Shown here one piece after another: positions 26,445 to 33,498 of a stretch of 60,619 nucleotides of DNA; position 1 is the stretch's first letter, and each line of letters starts with the position of its first letter. Below the pieces are notes generated by a model. It worked only from the letters and a program-made list of their open reading frames with translations, made no database searches and had not been told where the DNA came from. A program made the translations under genes and the position numbers. The stretch lies in the NCBI GenBank assembly GCA_949287505.1, contig CASEGX010000061.1, forward strand, positions 1 to 60,619. The letters are read 5' to 3'. This stretch comes from an uncultured Spirochaetales bacterium. GTDB taxonomy: Bacteria; Spirochaetota; Spirochaetia; Sphaerochaetales; Sphaerochaetaceae.

Positions 26445-26450
26445 TATAAT
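26445..26450 (+). promoter_or_regulatory. -10 box before the structured RNA
   Basis: A perfect TATAAT followed by A-rich sequence; transcription would begin near 26457, about ten bases before the first strand of the closing helix of the RNA. No clear -35 box. Confidence 0.5.
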
Positions 26451-26456
26451 ACAATG

Positions 26457-27126
26457 ATTTACAAACTTGCAAAGCCTTAAATATCTGCCATTATGTAGGT
26501 GTCGAAAGACAAAGGAAGGCAAACATGAAAGGAACATAGCAAACACACTAAAGCATCCCAGCCGTAAGGCGATGGAAACCGCTTATAGATAGCAACAGGC
26601 GCAAGGCGGTAAAGCATCAAGGGCAAGGCTTACAGAAGGGCTACACCGTGAGAGTAAGAACCAAAGAGTAACGGGGAGCGATAGATAGTTAGCTTGCAAG
26701 GCTGTAAAAGGCTTATAGCAAGGCTATGCAAGTGCGGTTATCCGCATGCGCAAATTGAGGCTGTAAAAGGCTTTAGCGTACACTGTCGCTTGATGGTATG
26801 GTATGGGGAAAGGTAGAATGTAGCCTATAGGGACAAATCGCAATAAAGGCTTTGTTGCGGTACTGAGTAGGGATAACACGAAAGGGCCGTGCATTGCGCA
26901 ATAAAAGACACCGAAAAAGCTGTAAAGCCTGTAAGCAACAGCGGTTAACAGTAGCCAAAACACTTAGGTGTGTGAAGGTGAAAGGTAGCTAGAATCCTAT
27001 CCCCGAAAGGATTAAAGGCACTGCAAAAGCCCTTTGGAAAGGCTTGGCAGGGAACAAGCTAGACTAGTGCAAAAGCCATAATCAACGGAACAACAAAGGC
27101 ACGATTGCAAGATATCGTGTCTTTTT
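26457..27126 (+). ncRNA. Large structured non-coding RNA, about 650 nt
   Basis: There is no plausible coding frame, and the stretch folds by hand into many nested helices. A closing helix pairs CTTGCAA and GCCTT (26466-26472, 26474-26478) with AAGGC and TTGCAAG (27096-27100, 27105-27111). Inside are: GCC-GTAA-GGC (a GNRA loop, 26561-26570) extended by CATC/GATG; ACCGC/GCGGT (26578, 26606); CTTAC/GTAAG (26629, 26654); ATAGC/GCTAT (26715-26727); TGCGG-TTAT-CCGCA (26733-26746); AGCG/CGCT; CGCAA/TTGCG (26839-26859); ACACC/GGTGT (26908, 26967) enclosing GCTGT/ACAGC; and TAGCT/AGCTA (26985, 27057) enclosing AATCC/GGATT and CTGC-AAGCC/GGCTT-GCAG. A terminator-like CACGAT/ATCGTG with TCTTTTT ends it. 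Size and ornateness recall the GOLLD and ROOL phage RNA classes; membership is not shown. Confidence 0.75.
27100..27126 (+). terminator. Intrinsic terminator at the 3' end of the structured RNA
   Basis: CACGAT (27100-27105) pairs with ATCGTG (27114-27119), followed by TCTTTTT. The stem overlaps the 3' strand of the RNA's closing helix, so the two folds exclude each other. Read-through into the following gene remains possible. Confidence 0.55.
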
Positions 27127-27170
27127 ATGTATCGTTGATACAAAGAATTATCTATTTAGGGAGGCCAAAC

Positions 27171-27734
27171 ATGGCAACAGTTGAGACAATCGTCAGAAAG
27201 GAAATCGTTGAGAGAAAGAAGCTTACAAACGCTGATTTTGAGCGCATTTCGCAGGAAAGCGGATTCAGTTATGCGGTAGTAGAGGAGAGCTACAAAGGCA
27301 TAAAGAAGCAGCTGAAAGAGGAGAAGCAAAGGGAATTGGCGGCGAGATTGAAGCTCAGTTATGGGAAGAGTGAGTTTGTCCAGAAGGCAATCTATCTGAC
27401 GGACAAGAACGTGGTGATATTCCGTAATCTTGATAAGAACTCAATCATAGTGGTGAGGGAGAAGGATGGGGCATTAGCCATCGAGTCCGTTAGCGTACTT
27501 AGCGATAAGTCAAAGAAATACGAATTTGGGAAGGCGTTATCTAGGGGTAATGCGAACAATGTGAGGAAGGTATTAGCCCAGATGACCGAGGGGGCGAACT
27601 GGCAGACATTCAAGGCTGTGGTGCTCTCCTGTTCGAACACACAGAGCAGGGAATCAAAGGGTAGTGTAGAGATGGGTATACCGGAGAACAGGGAGCAGGT
27701 ATCAGCCCCCGAGAAGGCGGAGAAGATCGCCTAA
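27171..27734 (+). CDS. Conserved-looking unknown protein next to the structured RNA
   Basis: A 187-residue basic protein. The start at 27171 is set by GGGAGG eight bases upstream. An N-terminal helical part (about residues 8-60, with ADFERISQESGFSYAVVEESY like an HTH) leads into KQLKEEKQRELAARLKLSYGK, then a beta-rich middle (VVIFRNLDKNSIIVVREKDG) and a disordered tail. It is the only gene between the large RNA and a strong terminator at 27816, so the RNA and this protein form one small unit. An RNA- or DNA-binding role is a guess. Confidence 0.65.
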   Translation: MATVETIVRKEIVERKKLTNADFERISQESGFSYAVVEESYKGIKKQLKEEKQRELAARLKLSYGKSEFVQKAIYLTDKNVVIFRNLDKNSIIVVREKDGALAIESVSVLSDKSKKYEFGKALSRGNANNVRKVLAQMTEGANWQTFKAVVLSCSNTQSRESKGSVEMGIPENREQVSAPEKAEKIA

Positions 27735-27815
27735 GTGGGACTGCATATGCAAGGCCGCAGGATTATGTGGCTGTTAGGATATCGGAAGAGATACAAGAAT
27801 TATGACTGTTGAGAG

Positions 27816-27843
27816 GGCTATGGGCTGGTGTTCATAGCCTTTT
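27816..27843 (+). terminator. Intrinsic terminator after the RNA/187-residue unit
   Basis: GGCTATG (27816-27822) pairs perfectly with CATAGCC (27833-27839) across a 10-base loop and is followed by TTTT. It separates the structured-RNA unit from the early operon. Confidence 0.75.
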
Positions 27844-27862
27844 CGATTATGGAGGTGAGTAT

Positions 27863-28117
27863 ATGGTTTATCCAGGGACTGGGATTGAGGTTAAGGATGT
27901 TGATTGGCTTTGGGAGTATATCGTGCTGTACAGGTATAAGCCCGAAGTGGGGTTGGCTGATATCTTCCCGTGGTATAGGTGCGATACGCCGGAAGAGGTG
28001 GTGGAGAGAGTCCGGCACGTGAAGGACTGCGAGAACATCATGGACTATGTGGGGACCTTCAGGCTGGATAGTGGGAATCACAGGGTGGTCCCTGTGGAAG
28101 TGAGGTTAGCTGTATGA
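27863..28117 (+). CDS. Small early protein, unknown
   Basis: An 84-residue protein starting MVYPGTGIEVK, chosen for GGAGGTGAG upstream. It is tryptophan/tyrosine-rich and acidic with a C-terminal VPVEVRLAV strand. First gene of the early operon proper; its stop overlaps the next start (ATGA). Confidence 0.55.
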   Translation: MVYPGTGIEVKDVDWLWEYIVLYRYKPEVGLADIFPWYRCDTPEEVVERVRHVKDCENIMDYVGTFRLDSGNHRVVPVEVRLAV

Positions 28118-28203
28118 CGTATGAGATGGCATTGGATTTCTTGGAGATGATTCTTAGGGATACGGAAATAGGGTATGAGCCCGATTTTACGGAGGAAGCA
28201 TGA
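28114..28203 (+). CDS. 29-residue microprotein
   Basis: MTYEMALDFLEMILRD followed by an acidic tail ending FTEEA. It overlaps the neighbouring genes by ATGA at both ends, which is the spacing used throughout this operon, so it is probably translated. Too short for homology-based naming. Confidence 0.45.
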   Translation: MTYEMALDFLEMILRDTEIGYEPDFTEEA

Positions 28204-28433
28204 TAAAGGTAGGGAGCACCGAGCTGTCGAACGATGAGGCGATGCGGATATATGCGGACTGCCTCTATGTGGTGAATGGCTCAGGAGTGTGGCAGATGAT
28301 GTATTCGGAGAATGCGGGATTCTATGGGATCAGGCTGGTGAAGAGAAGGGGATTAACCCAGAAGGGACGGTTCTATCTGATGAGGGCGGAATCGGTGAAC
28401 ACGCTCCTGGGCAGGAAGGTGATAGGAGTCTGA
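28200..28433 (+). CDS. Small early protein, unknown
   Basis: A 77-residue protein with GGAGGAAGC before the ATG. Mixed alpha/beta with a basic centre (RLVKRRGLTQKGRFYL). No family recognised; part of the tightly packed accessory operon. Confidence 0.5.
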   Translation: MIKVGSTELSNDEAMRIYADCLYVVNGSGVWQMMYSENAGFYGIRLVKRRGLTQKGRFYLMRAESVNTLLGRKVIGV

Positions 28434-28434
28434 G

Positions 28435-28626
28435 ATGATAGAGAGGGAATTCGGGAGCTATGAGGAGCTTTGGAGGTGGTGCAATGATAATCCGCTTACG
28501 GCTATATGGTGGGGACATATAGAGAGCTCTGATGGGTGGCAGTATACGGAGGAGCTTATGGATGATATGAGCCCCGGCTGGTTCGATAACAGGCCAGTGA
28601 CGATATACATCAAGGAGGATGACTAA
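28435..28626 (+). CDS. Small acidic early protein, unknown
   Basis: A 63-residue acidic, tryptophan-rich protein; starts 1 base after the preceding stop and shares its last base with the next start codon. No family recognised. Confidence 0.45.
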   Translation: MIEREFGSYEELWRWCNDNPLTAIWWGHIESSDGWQYTEELMDDMSPGWFDNRPVTIYIKEDD

Positions 28627-29042
28627 TGACATTTGCAGAGAGATACAGGAAGGAATGGGGCTGGCCTGAAGGGTATGACAACGGGACATTCCTCAGCGAT
28701 GTGATAGCTGATTCCTGGACTATGGGATATTCCACGTGGCTGGGGATTGGATATGACCACAAGGCGGAAGTGAGGCACGGGGTTACAGAGGTTGGCATAT
28801 GCATGGAGGACAGGATAGTGGCTTCTATCATGGATGGTACATGCAAGTTTGCCGTAGATGATCCCAATAGTGAGGAACGCATTGATTATGAGCCCGATTT
28901 CGATGCGTGGTGTCGGATGATAGATAATCCGAACGATGAGGTTGGAAAGCTGCTGGGTGAGTTCATGGAAGGGCAGGACGATGCGGAGACTGCGGATGCT
29001 CTTCTGCAGTGCTGGGTGTATGGGGAGGTCATATGGGGATGA
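28626..29042 (+). CDS. Acidic early protein, unknown
   Basis: A 138-residue strongly acidic protein (motifs DYEPDFDAWCRMI, EFMEGQDDAETADAL) with AAGGAGG before its start. A highly acidic surface can indicate a DNA mimic or anti-defence protein, but nothing specific is recognised. Confidence 0.5.
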   Translation: MTFAERYRKEWGWPEGYDNGTFLSDVIADSWTMGYSTWLGIGYDHKAEVRHGVTEVGICMEDRIVASIMDGTCKFAVDDPNSEERIDYEPDFDAWCRMIDNPNDEVGKLLGEFMEGQDDAETADALLQCWVYGEVIWG

Positions 29043-29215
29043 GTTATAAGATAAACAGGACCCACTATAATGACCTGCTGTACTATGTAGAAATCATATC
29101 GTATGGAGCGCATGCACATGCCAGGTTCTGCAGGAATCTGAAGGAAGTGAAGGCATATCTTAAGAGCTGGGGACTCAAGTATAAATCAGGGAGCATAACA
29201 AATGGTGATTGCTAA
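29033..29215 (+). CDS. Small basic early protein, unknown
   Basis: A 60-residue protein from the ATG at 29033 (GGGGAGG upstream); an ATG at 29039 is also possible. The sequence is beta-hairpin then helix (FCRNLKEVKAYLKSWG). It overlaps both neighbours. Confidence 0.45.
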   Translation: MGMSYKINRTHYNDLLYYVEIISYGAHAHARFCRNLKEVKAYLKSWGLKYKSGSITNGDC

Positions 29216-29417
29216 GGTTTGGATAGGAAGGAAAATCAGGTATTACATAGAGAAGCTATCAGCTGGATACAGGGTTTGTGTGGGTAAGCCGTCTGATAAC
29301 GTGGTAACAGGCATAGATTGCCCATCTTTGGAAAAGGCAATAGATGAAGTGGATAAGTTGGTACTGCTTACATATGGATTGGATGGAATAGGGAAATACA
29401 GGCTTACGACAGCGTGA
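29202..29417 (+). CDS. Small early protein, unknown
   Basis: A 71-residue protein with a beta-strand start (VWIGRKIRYYIEKLSAGYRV) and a C-terminal helix. Last gene before the terminator at 29441. Confidence 0.45.
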   Translation: MVIAKVWIGRKIRYYIEKLSAGYRVCVGKPSDNVVTGIDCPSLEKAIDEVDKLVLLTYGLDGIGKYRLTTA

Positions 29418-29440
29418 TGTAGAAGTAAGGACAGATAGAA

Positions 29441-29468
29441 GCTCTCAGGGAAACTTGAGGGCTTTTCT
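29441..29468 (+). terminator. Intrinsic terminator inside the early operon
   Basis: GCTCTCA (29441-29447) pairs with TGAGGGC (29456-29462, one G-T pair) and is followed by TTTTCTT. It would reduce transcription into the downstream early genes unless antitermination or a further promoter operates. Confidence 0.7.
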
Positions 29469-29498
29469 TATGCCCTTATGAGGCAGAAAGGAGTGGTT

Positions 29499-29777
29499 AT
29501 GAAGACTTATGAATTGATTCCTTCAAAGAGTGATGGCCACAAGTCATTCTACGGGAAGGCTATTGTTACCGAAGACGACAGGGGAACAAAGACTCTGTAT
29601 TCATACGGAGTGAGGATCATGAGTATCAGCCCGAGAGGGGCCATGGTTAGGTTCTGGAATGGACAGATTCATGATGATGGAGGTGATCGTGGATGGTCAC
29701 GCACAACAGGAAGACATATCAGGTCTTTCTGCGGATTGGATAAGGCGGGGTATCTTAGACTGCCCATGGGGAGGTAA
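29499..29777 (+). CDS. Small early protein, unknown
   Basis: A 92-residue basic protein starting MKTYELIPSK, chosen for AAAGGAG upstream. Beta-rich (TLYSYGVRIMSISPRGAMVRFW). No family recognised. Confidence 0.5.
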   Translation: MKTYELIPSKSDGHKSFYGKAIVTEDDRGTKTLYSYGVRIMSISPRGAMVRFWNGQIHDDGGDRGWSRTTGRHIRSFCGLDKAGYLRLPMGR

Positions 29778-29779
29778 GT

Positions 29780-30118
29780 ATGGTTCAGAACGAGATATGC
29801 AGCAAGGCTGATTGGGATGATTTCAGGAAGAGGGCTGGCAAGGCTAGATGCTTTGTTAGGATGACGGATTCATTCATGTCAGGATGGGGACATGCAAAGG
29901 GGATGCAGAATGTGCTGTATGTGGCGGTCATGGACAGCGAGGACGCCTATAAGCTCATCAGCTGGATTCATTGGGAACGGAAGGAGATGAAGTATGTGAA
30001 CTGGGGATATCTAAGGGATAAGCCGCCAGCTTGCATATACGACAGCAATAAGCTTGTGCAGGGTTGCATATATAAGAACTGGCTAAAGGAGGCCAGGTGC
30101 AAACCGATAGAGGCATAA
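29780..30118 (+). CDS. Early protein, unknown
   Basis: A 112-residue basic protein with GGGGAGG before the ATG, starting 2 bases after the previous stop. Contains several tryptophans and ends KEARCKPIEA. No family recognised. Confidence 0.5.
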   Translation: MVQNEICSKADWDDFRKRAGKARCFVRMTDSFMSGWGHAKGMQNVLYVAVMDSEDAYKLISWIHWERKEMKYVNWGYLRDKPPACIYDSNKLVQGCIYKNWLKEARCKPIEA

Positions 30119-30172
30119 CCCGAAATCATGTGGATTGCGTAGCTGCAAAGGCTCGGATATCAAGGAGGATAT

Positions 30173-30550
30173 ATGAGAAAGAATCTTGAGTTGGATGACA
30201 AGCTCGATCTGGTATGGGCATTCGGACAGTATGGGCTGTATGAGGACCTTAGATTCGAGGATTATCCCGGGCTCAACAGGTATGAGTGCAGGGAATCGGA
30301 TAACGGCAGGTTCTATTGCACGCAGATAGAGCCATGGGTGTGGGTTAATTTCTCGGGGACTCTGTTCTTCAAGGAGCCTCTTAAGGTTGAGGATGCTTTG
30401 TATAAGCCCGAGGATGGGTTCGGAAAGCCCATATGGGATGGCTTCACCGATGAGGGTGAGAACAGGTTTATTGGAGAATGTATCAGGGTTGATGACTTCC
30501 TGCGGATGAGCAAGGAAGAGATCGATGAGTATGTAAGGAGGAATTCATGA
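30173..30550 (+). CDS. Acidic early protein, unknown
   Basis: A 125-residue acidic protein with AAGGAGG upstream. Ends in a helix (RMSKEEIDEYVRRNS). Overlaps the next start by 4 bases. Confidence 0.5.
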   Translation: MRKNLELDDKLDLVWAFGQYGLYEDLRFEDYPGLNRYECRESDNGRFYCTQIEPWVWVNFSGTLFFKEPLKVEDALYKPEDGFGKPIWDGFTDEGENRFIGECIRVDDFLRMSKEEIDEYVRRNS

Positions 30551-30786
30551 GGTATGGAAGCTTTGAAAGCCTGGCACTGGATATGCTTGAGCACGGATGG
30601 AAGATCGAGCCGAACGCATTCACGAAGAATGAGTATGAGATATCGTTCTTCGATGATTACGGCGAGAAGGTCGAGAATGGGGATGAGATCATATTCTCCC
30701 GTTATGGCGAGAAGATAAAGCTCCCATTGGAGGATCTGGACATAGACCTGAGCATCGGCAAGATCTCGATTTTCATGGAGGGTTGA
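30547..30786 (+). CDS. Small early protein, unknown
   Basis: A 79-residue acidic protein (AAGGAGG before the ATG), mixed alpha/beta, 1 base before the next gene. Confidence 0.45.
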   Translation: MRYGSFESLALDMLEHGWKIEPNAFTKNEYEISFFDDYGEKVENGDEIIFSRYGEKIKLPLEDLDIDLSIGKISIFMEG

Positions 30787-30787
30787 T

Positions 30788-31304
30788 ATGAACGCAGTAA
30801 AGGTTGATAAGCTTGAGATGCCTATAGTGAAGGCTCTGTCGGCATGTACGGTAAAGAATGAGAGCAGACGCTTTGCTCAAGTCATCCATTACGACAAGGA
30901 AGAGGGTGCGCTGGTGGCGACATGCGGAAAGAACATGCTTGTATGGACATCCATTCCCCAAAGCATGAAGCAGAAGCTTGAGGACGGAAAGTTCTATACG
31001 CTTGATGGCAATTACCTGGTATCCGTGGATGAGGATATAACATATCCGAGCTGGAAGAGGGTCGTACCGAGCAAGCAGGGGGCGGCAGAATTGGGCATAT
31101 TGAAATATATGGGAGGAAAGAAGAGAAATGCTGCCGTAGATATCCTTGGCACAGCTGCATCTTTGGGGGGCACGTCTGGATTTTCAGTATTTGCTTCCCG
31201 TCAAAGACCTGTTTTTCGATAGGTTGTATATAAGGGGCACTGATGTTGCTCTATTAGCCGAGGCGCAGGGGCTGCAGTTCGTAATCATGCCGATGGTTGC
31301 GTGA
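30788..31304 (+). pseudogene. Clamp-like protein interrupted by a frameshift at a G6 tract
   Basis: Frame 0 runs to a stop at 31222 (144 residues), but its last 18 residues look random. One base later the other frame, open from about 31140 to the stop at 31304, gives a convincing end (LDFQYLLPVKDLFFDRLYIR ... ending FVIMPM-VA). Removing one G from the run at 31165-31170 joins both into a 171-residue protein. The N-terminal pattern (CGKNMLVWTSIP, YTLDGNYLVSVDED) and the closing VIMPM recall beta-sliding-clamp folds, whose C-terminus is MPM-R-L in bacteria, but it is far shorter than a clamp. It may be mutated, misassembled, or shifted by the ribosome. Confidence 0.6.
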
Positions 31305-31349
31305 TTATTTTTGATTGAATATAAAATATCATTCCTAAAGGAGAATAGT

Positions 31350-31730
31350 ATGAATCATTTGAATAGCATTTTATTGGAAGGCGTGATAATCGATGGGCCA
31401 AATAGGGTGAATCTTTCCAAGCCGGAAGGGAAGAGGCTTGTAAAGCTGGAAATGGAATCTGACCGCTACTATATCGACATCGATGGGGAGAGGAAGCTTG
31501 AGGCCACGAGGATTTACGTACAGTGCTGGGGAGCATTGGGAGATAAGGTTCTTGAGCAGACAGCCAAGGGAATGCCGATAAGGGTCGTGGGAAGGATAAG
31601 GGCATGCAAGTGGGTATCCGATGATGGGTATACGCTAAGGGATATCGAGATCGTAGCAGAGCATCTAGAGTTCAGGAAAGGCAAGAATGGAGAGGAAACT
31701 AGGATCATTGAAGAGGAGGATCTGGATTGA
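31350..31730 (+). CDS. ssb: Single-stranded DNA-binding protein
   Basis: A 126-residue OB-fold protein beginning MNHLNSILLEGVIIDGP, the classic SSB start. It continues with ATRIYVQCWGALGDKV and RVVGRI..CKW, and ends in the acidic tip EEEDLD used to bind partner proteins. The start at 31350 follows AAAGGAG. It would protect single strands in replication and Erf-type recombination. A second, shorter OB-fold gene lies at 35604. Confidence 0.88.
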   Translation: MNHLNSILLEGVIIDGPNRVNLSKPEGKRLVKLEMESDRYYIDIDGERKLEATRIYVQCWGALGDKVLEQTAKGMPIRVVGRIRACKWVSDDGYTLRDIEIVAEHLEFRKGKNGEETRIIEEEDLD

Positions 31731-31927
31731 AATGCACGTATTGCGGAAAGAAGATCCATAGAGGATGGGTCACTGAGGAGCGGTATGGCGTGCTTCACTT
31801 CTGCTCCGGTGACTGCGTTGAGGCGTGGTATGGGATATATCTTCGGGATGCTCATCCTGAATGGCAGGAGGAGTTCCCGGAGGAGATTGATAGCCTTGAA
31901 AGGGAGGTAAGGAGACTAGGAATATGA
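31727..31927 (+). CDS. Small zinc-finger protein
   Basis: A 66-residue protein with C3-x2-C6 and, about 20 residues later, C-x3-C (HFCSGDCVEAWYG), a typical four-cysteine zinc knuckle. The rest is an acidic helix. It overlaps both neighbours by 4 bases, between ssb and the radC-like gene, so it probably belongs to the DNA-metabolism group. Confidence 0.6.
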   Translation: MKCTYCGKKIHRGWVTEERYGVLHFCSGDCVEAWYGIYLRDAHPEWQEEFPEEIDSLEREVRRLGI

Positions 31928-32574
31928 CATATGATCTTAACTCGATTGATGGAGGCTTTCTTCGGGAAGAAGGAGGCCTTCTTTCTTTAAGAAGCGATAT
32001 AATCAGAGATATGGGCAGAGCATCCGACCGGGAGCTGCTGTCCATACTGCTTCCAGGGGCGAGGTCTTGTGATATCGAATCAGTAGTCAGTGACATGTAT
32101 AAGCCCGGTTTTGATATCGATTTCTGTGATATACCCGATGAGATGAGGAAGATGCTTGATGCATCCATCGAGATCGGGAGACGATTGGGACGCAGGAAAA
32201 GCAGGATCTTATTGGATACTGAAGATATCTACAGAGAGGTAAGGCATTTCGCATCGGATGAAAAGGAGACATGTATTGTTGTCGCTTTAAGCGGAGGCGG
32301 GGAGATGCTTAAGACATATGTCGTTTCTGTAGGGCTTCTCAATAAGGCGGTAATACATCCTAGAGAAGTATTCTCGGATGCGATACGGCTCCGTGCGGCA
32401 GTCATAGTCATAGCTCACAACCACCCTTCAGGGAGCATAGAGCCATCTCAGGATGACAAGGATATAACGGCAAGGCTTGTCAAGGTTGGGCAGCTCCTCG
32501 GTATTAAGCTGCTAGATCATCTTATATTCACGGATGAGAGGTATTACTCATTTCGGGAGCATGGGCTGATATGA
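31924..32574 (+). CDS. radC: RadC-like JAB/MPN domain protein
   Basis: A 216-residue protein, close to the usual RadC length. The C-terminal JAB domain has H165-N-H167-P-S-G followed by EPSQDD, the metal-binding motif of the family, and ends LLDHLIFTDERYYSFREHG as RadC does. The N-terminal helix-hairpin-helix region is weakly recognisable. RadC proteins are common on phages and plasmids; the exact biochemical role is unsettled. Overlaps neighbours by 4 bases. Confidence 0.85.
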   Translation: MTYDLNSIDGGFLREEGGLLSLRSDIIRDMGRASDRELLSILLPGARSCDIESVVSDMYKPGFDIDFCDIPDEMRKMLDASIEIGRRLGRRKSRILLDTEDIYREVRHFASDEKETCIVVALSGGGEMLKTYVVSVGLLNKAVIHPREVFSDAIRLRAAVIVIAHNHPSGSIEPSQDDKDITARLVKVGQLLGIKLLDHLIFTDERYYSFREHGLI

Positions 32575-32756
32575 CGGTTACTGCTATGAGAGATGGGTGG
32601 GCAAGATGGTATGAGCCCGGGAGCAGGGAAGAAGCAATAAGCCTGGCTGGTGCTCTAAGGGACTCCGGTCAATTTGAGTCGGTGTTCATCGGAAGCGAGG
32701 CAGGCTTATTTGCTGCAAAGCGAGAGAAGCGTGTTGAACGCCTGGGTAAGCACTGA
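32571..32756 (+). CDS. Small protein convergent with the repressor
   Basis: A 61-residue protein. Its pattern (WARWYEPGSREEAISLAGALRDSGQFESVFIGSE) suggests a beta-alpha-beta fold. Its last 51 bases overlap the 3' end of the repressor gene on the other strand, so the two transcripts could interfere. Confidence 0.45.
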   Translation: MTVTAMRDGWARWYEPGSREEAISLAGALRDSGQFESVFIGSEAGLFAAKREKRVERLGKH

Positions 32757-33092
32757 GTTATCCGCCAGCGCAAGATTGTAGCAGAGATCGCAGAATCGTT
32801 CGTTCTTTCGGCATTGGGCGGATATCCTGCTTATCTTGTCGTCAACGGTTGGATTCTTGAGCTCTGTGAGGATATTGCCAACAGGAACGCCCAGCGCAGC
32901 AGCTACATCCAAGACAACCTTATATGAAAGCTTGGCTTCACGGGAGAACATTACGGAGAGATATTGAGAAGTCTTGCCTATCTTAGTGGATAGCTCCTTC
33001 AATGAAACACCCCTGTAGTAAGCCTCAAGCTTTATACGGGTATTGATGATCCGTCCAGATGCGTTCTCGTAAAGCTTCAACGTGTTGTCCAT
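32706..33092 (-). CDS. XRE-family repressor (probable lysogeny repressor)
   Basis: A 128-residue protein from the ATG at 33092. The HTH spans about residues 22-60 (VSLKELSTKIGKTSQYLSVMF), then a LSYKVVLDVAAALGVPVGNIL segment as in phage repressors, then a C-terminal helical part; no LexA-type peptidase domain. A consensus promoter (TTTACA, 17 bases, TATCTA) ends 6 bases before the ATG, so the mRNA is leaderless, as for lambda cI. It faces the small wHTH gene at 33202 over a 109-base operator region with regulatory element copy 4. It is the best candidate for the protein that reads all copies. Confidence 0.75.
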   Translation of the reverse strand: MDNTLKLYENASGRIINTRIKLEAYYRGVSLKELSTKIGKTSQYLSVMFSREAKLSYKVVLDVAAALGVPVGNILTELKNPTVDDKISRISAQCRKNERFCDLCYNLALADNSVLTQAFNTLLSLCSK

Positions 33093-33098
33093 GGTTAT

Positions 33099-33127
33099 TA
33101 GATAACATGAATATTGCAAATTGTAAA
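33099..33127 (-). promoter_or_regulatory. Leaderless promoter of the repressor
   Basis: On the minus strand: TTTACA (33122-33127), a 17-base spacer, TATCTA (33099-33104), then 6 bases to the ATG. The mRNA would start at or next to the initiation codon. Confidence 0.65.
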
Positions 33128-33141
33128 CATTTGTTAATAAA

Positions 33142-33182
33142 CATTAACAAAAAGCAATGTTTAGTATTTACAACAGTAAATG
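33142..33182 (+). promoter_or_regulatory. Copy 4 of the regulatory element, within the divergent switch
   Basis: Starts CATTAACAAAAAGCAATG and ends CAGTAAATG, 41 bases like copies 1 and 2. It covers the -35 box of the rightward promoter, and its left flank carries a reversed partial copy (AACATTTGTTAATAAAC, from 33127). This is where an operator for a self-regulating repressor is expected. Confidence 0.7.
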
Positions 33183-33195
33183 TCTGATATATTAT
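33167..33195 (+). promoter_or_regulatory. Leaderless rightward early promoter
   Basis: TTTACA (33167-33172), 17 bases, TATTAT (33190-33195), then 6 bases to the ATG at 33202. It mirrors the repressor promoter in box, spacing and leader length. The -35 box is inside regulatory element copy 4. Confidence 0.65.
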
Positions 33196-33201
33196 GGACG
33201 C

Positions 33202-33498
33202 ATGGAACAGAGGACGATGATTATAGACGGAAAGGCTTATTTCCTTATTCCTGCCGAGAATGTTCCTGTTGGATCGACATACATCACCGAGACCCTAGGT
33301 ATCAGCCGCGCGACTCTCTCAAGGAGCCCGTGGCATTACCCTGATTTCGGCGTAAGGATGAGGGGGCATAAGAGGATAAAGCCTTATGGGAAGTTGGAAG
33401 TGGATAGCTGGCTCACGATTCCAGCTAAGGTGAGAAGAGAGAGATATTACGAATGGAGGAGGAGTAATGAAGCTGACAAACAAGACGGGATTGCCTGA
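33202..33498 (+). CDS. Small winged-helix/excisionase-like DNA-binding protein
   Basis: A 98-residue basic protein. The start at 33202 is chosen for its position 6 bases after the -10 box. The pattern TYITETLGISRATLSRSPWHYPDF followed by GHKRIKPYGKLEVDSWLTIP is that of MerR/excisionase-type HTH proteins. It is divergent from the repressor, so it may be the Cro-like antagonist or the excisionase. It overlaps the nuclease gene by 32 bases. Confidence 0.65.
   Translation: MEQRTMIIDGKAYFLIPAENVPVGSTYITETLGISRATLSRSPWHYPDFGVRMRGHKRIKPYGKLEVDSWLTIPAKVRRERYYEWRRSNEADKQDGIA

Noticed and set aside
26142..26546. 134-residue minus-strand open frame
   Set aside because: No ribosome site, arginine/serine-rich random-looking sequence, crosses the repeat region and the start of the structured RNA. 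Its apparent internal repeat is the DNA tandem repeat.
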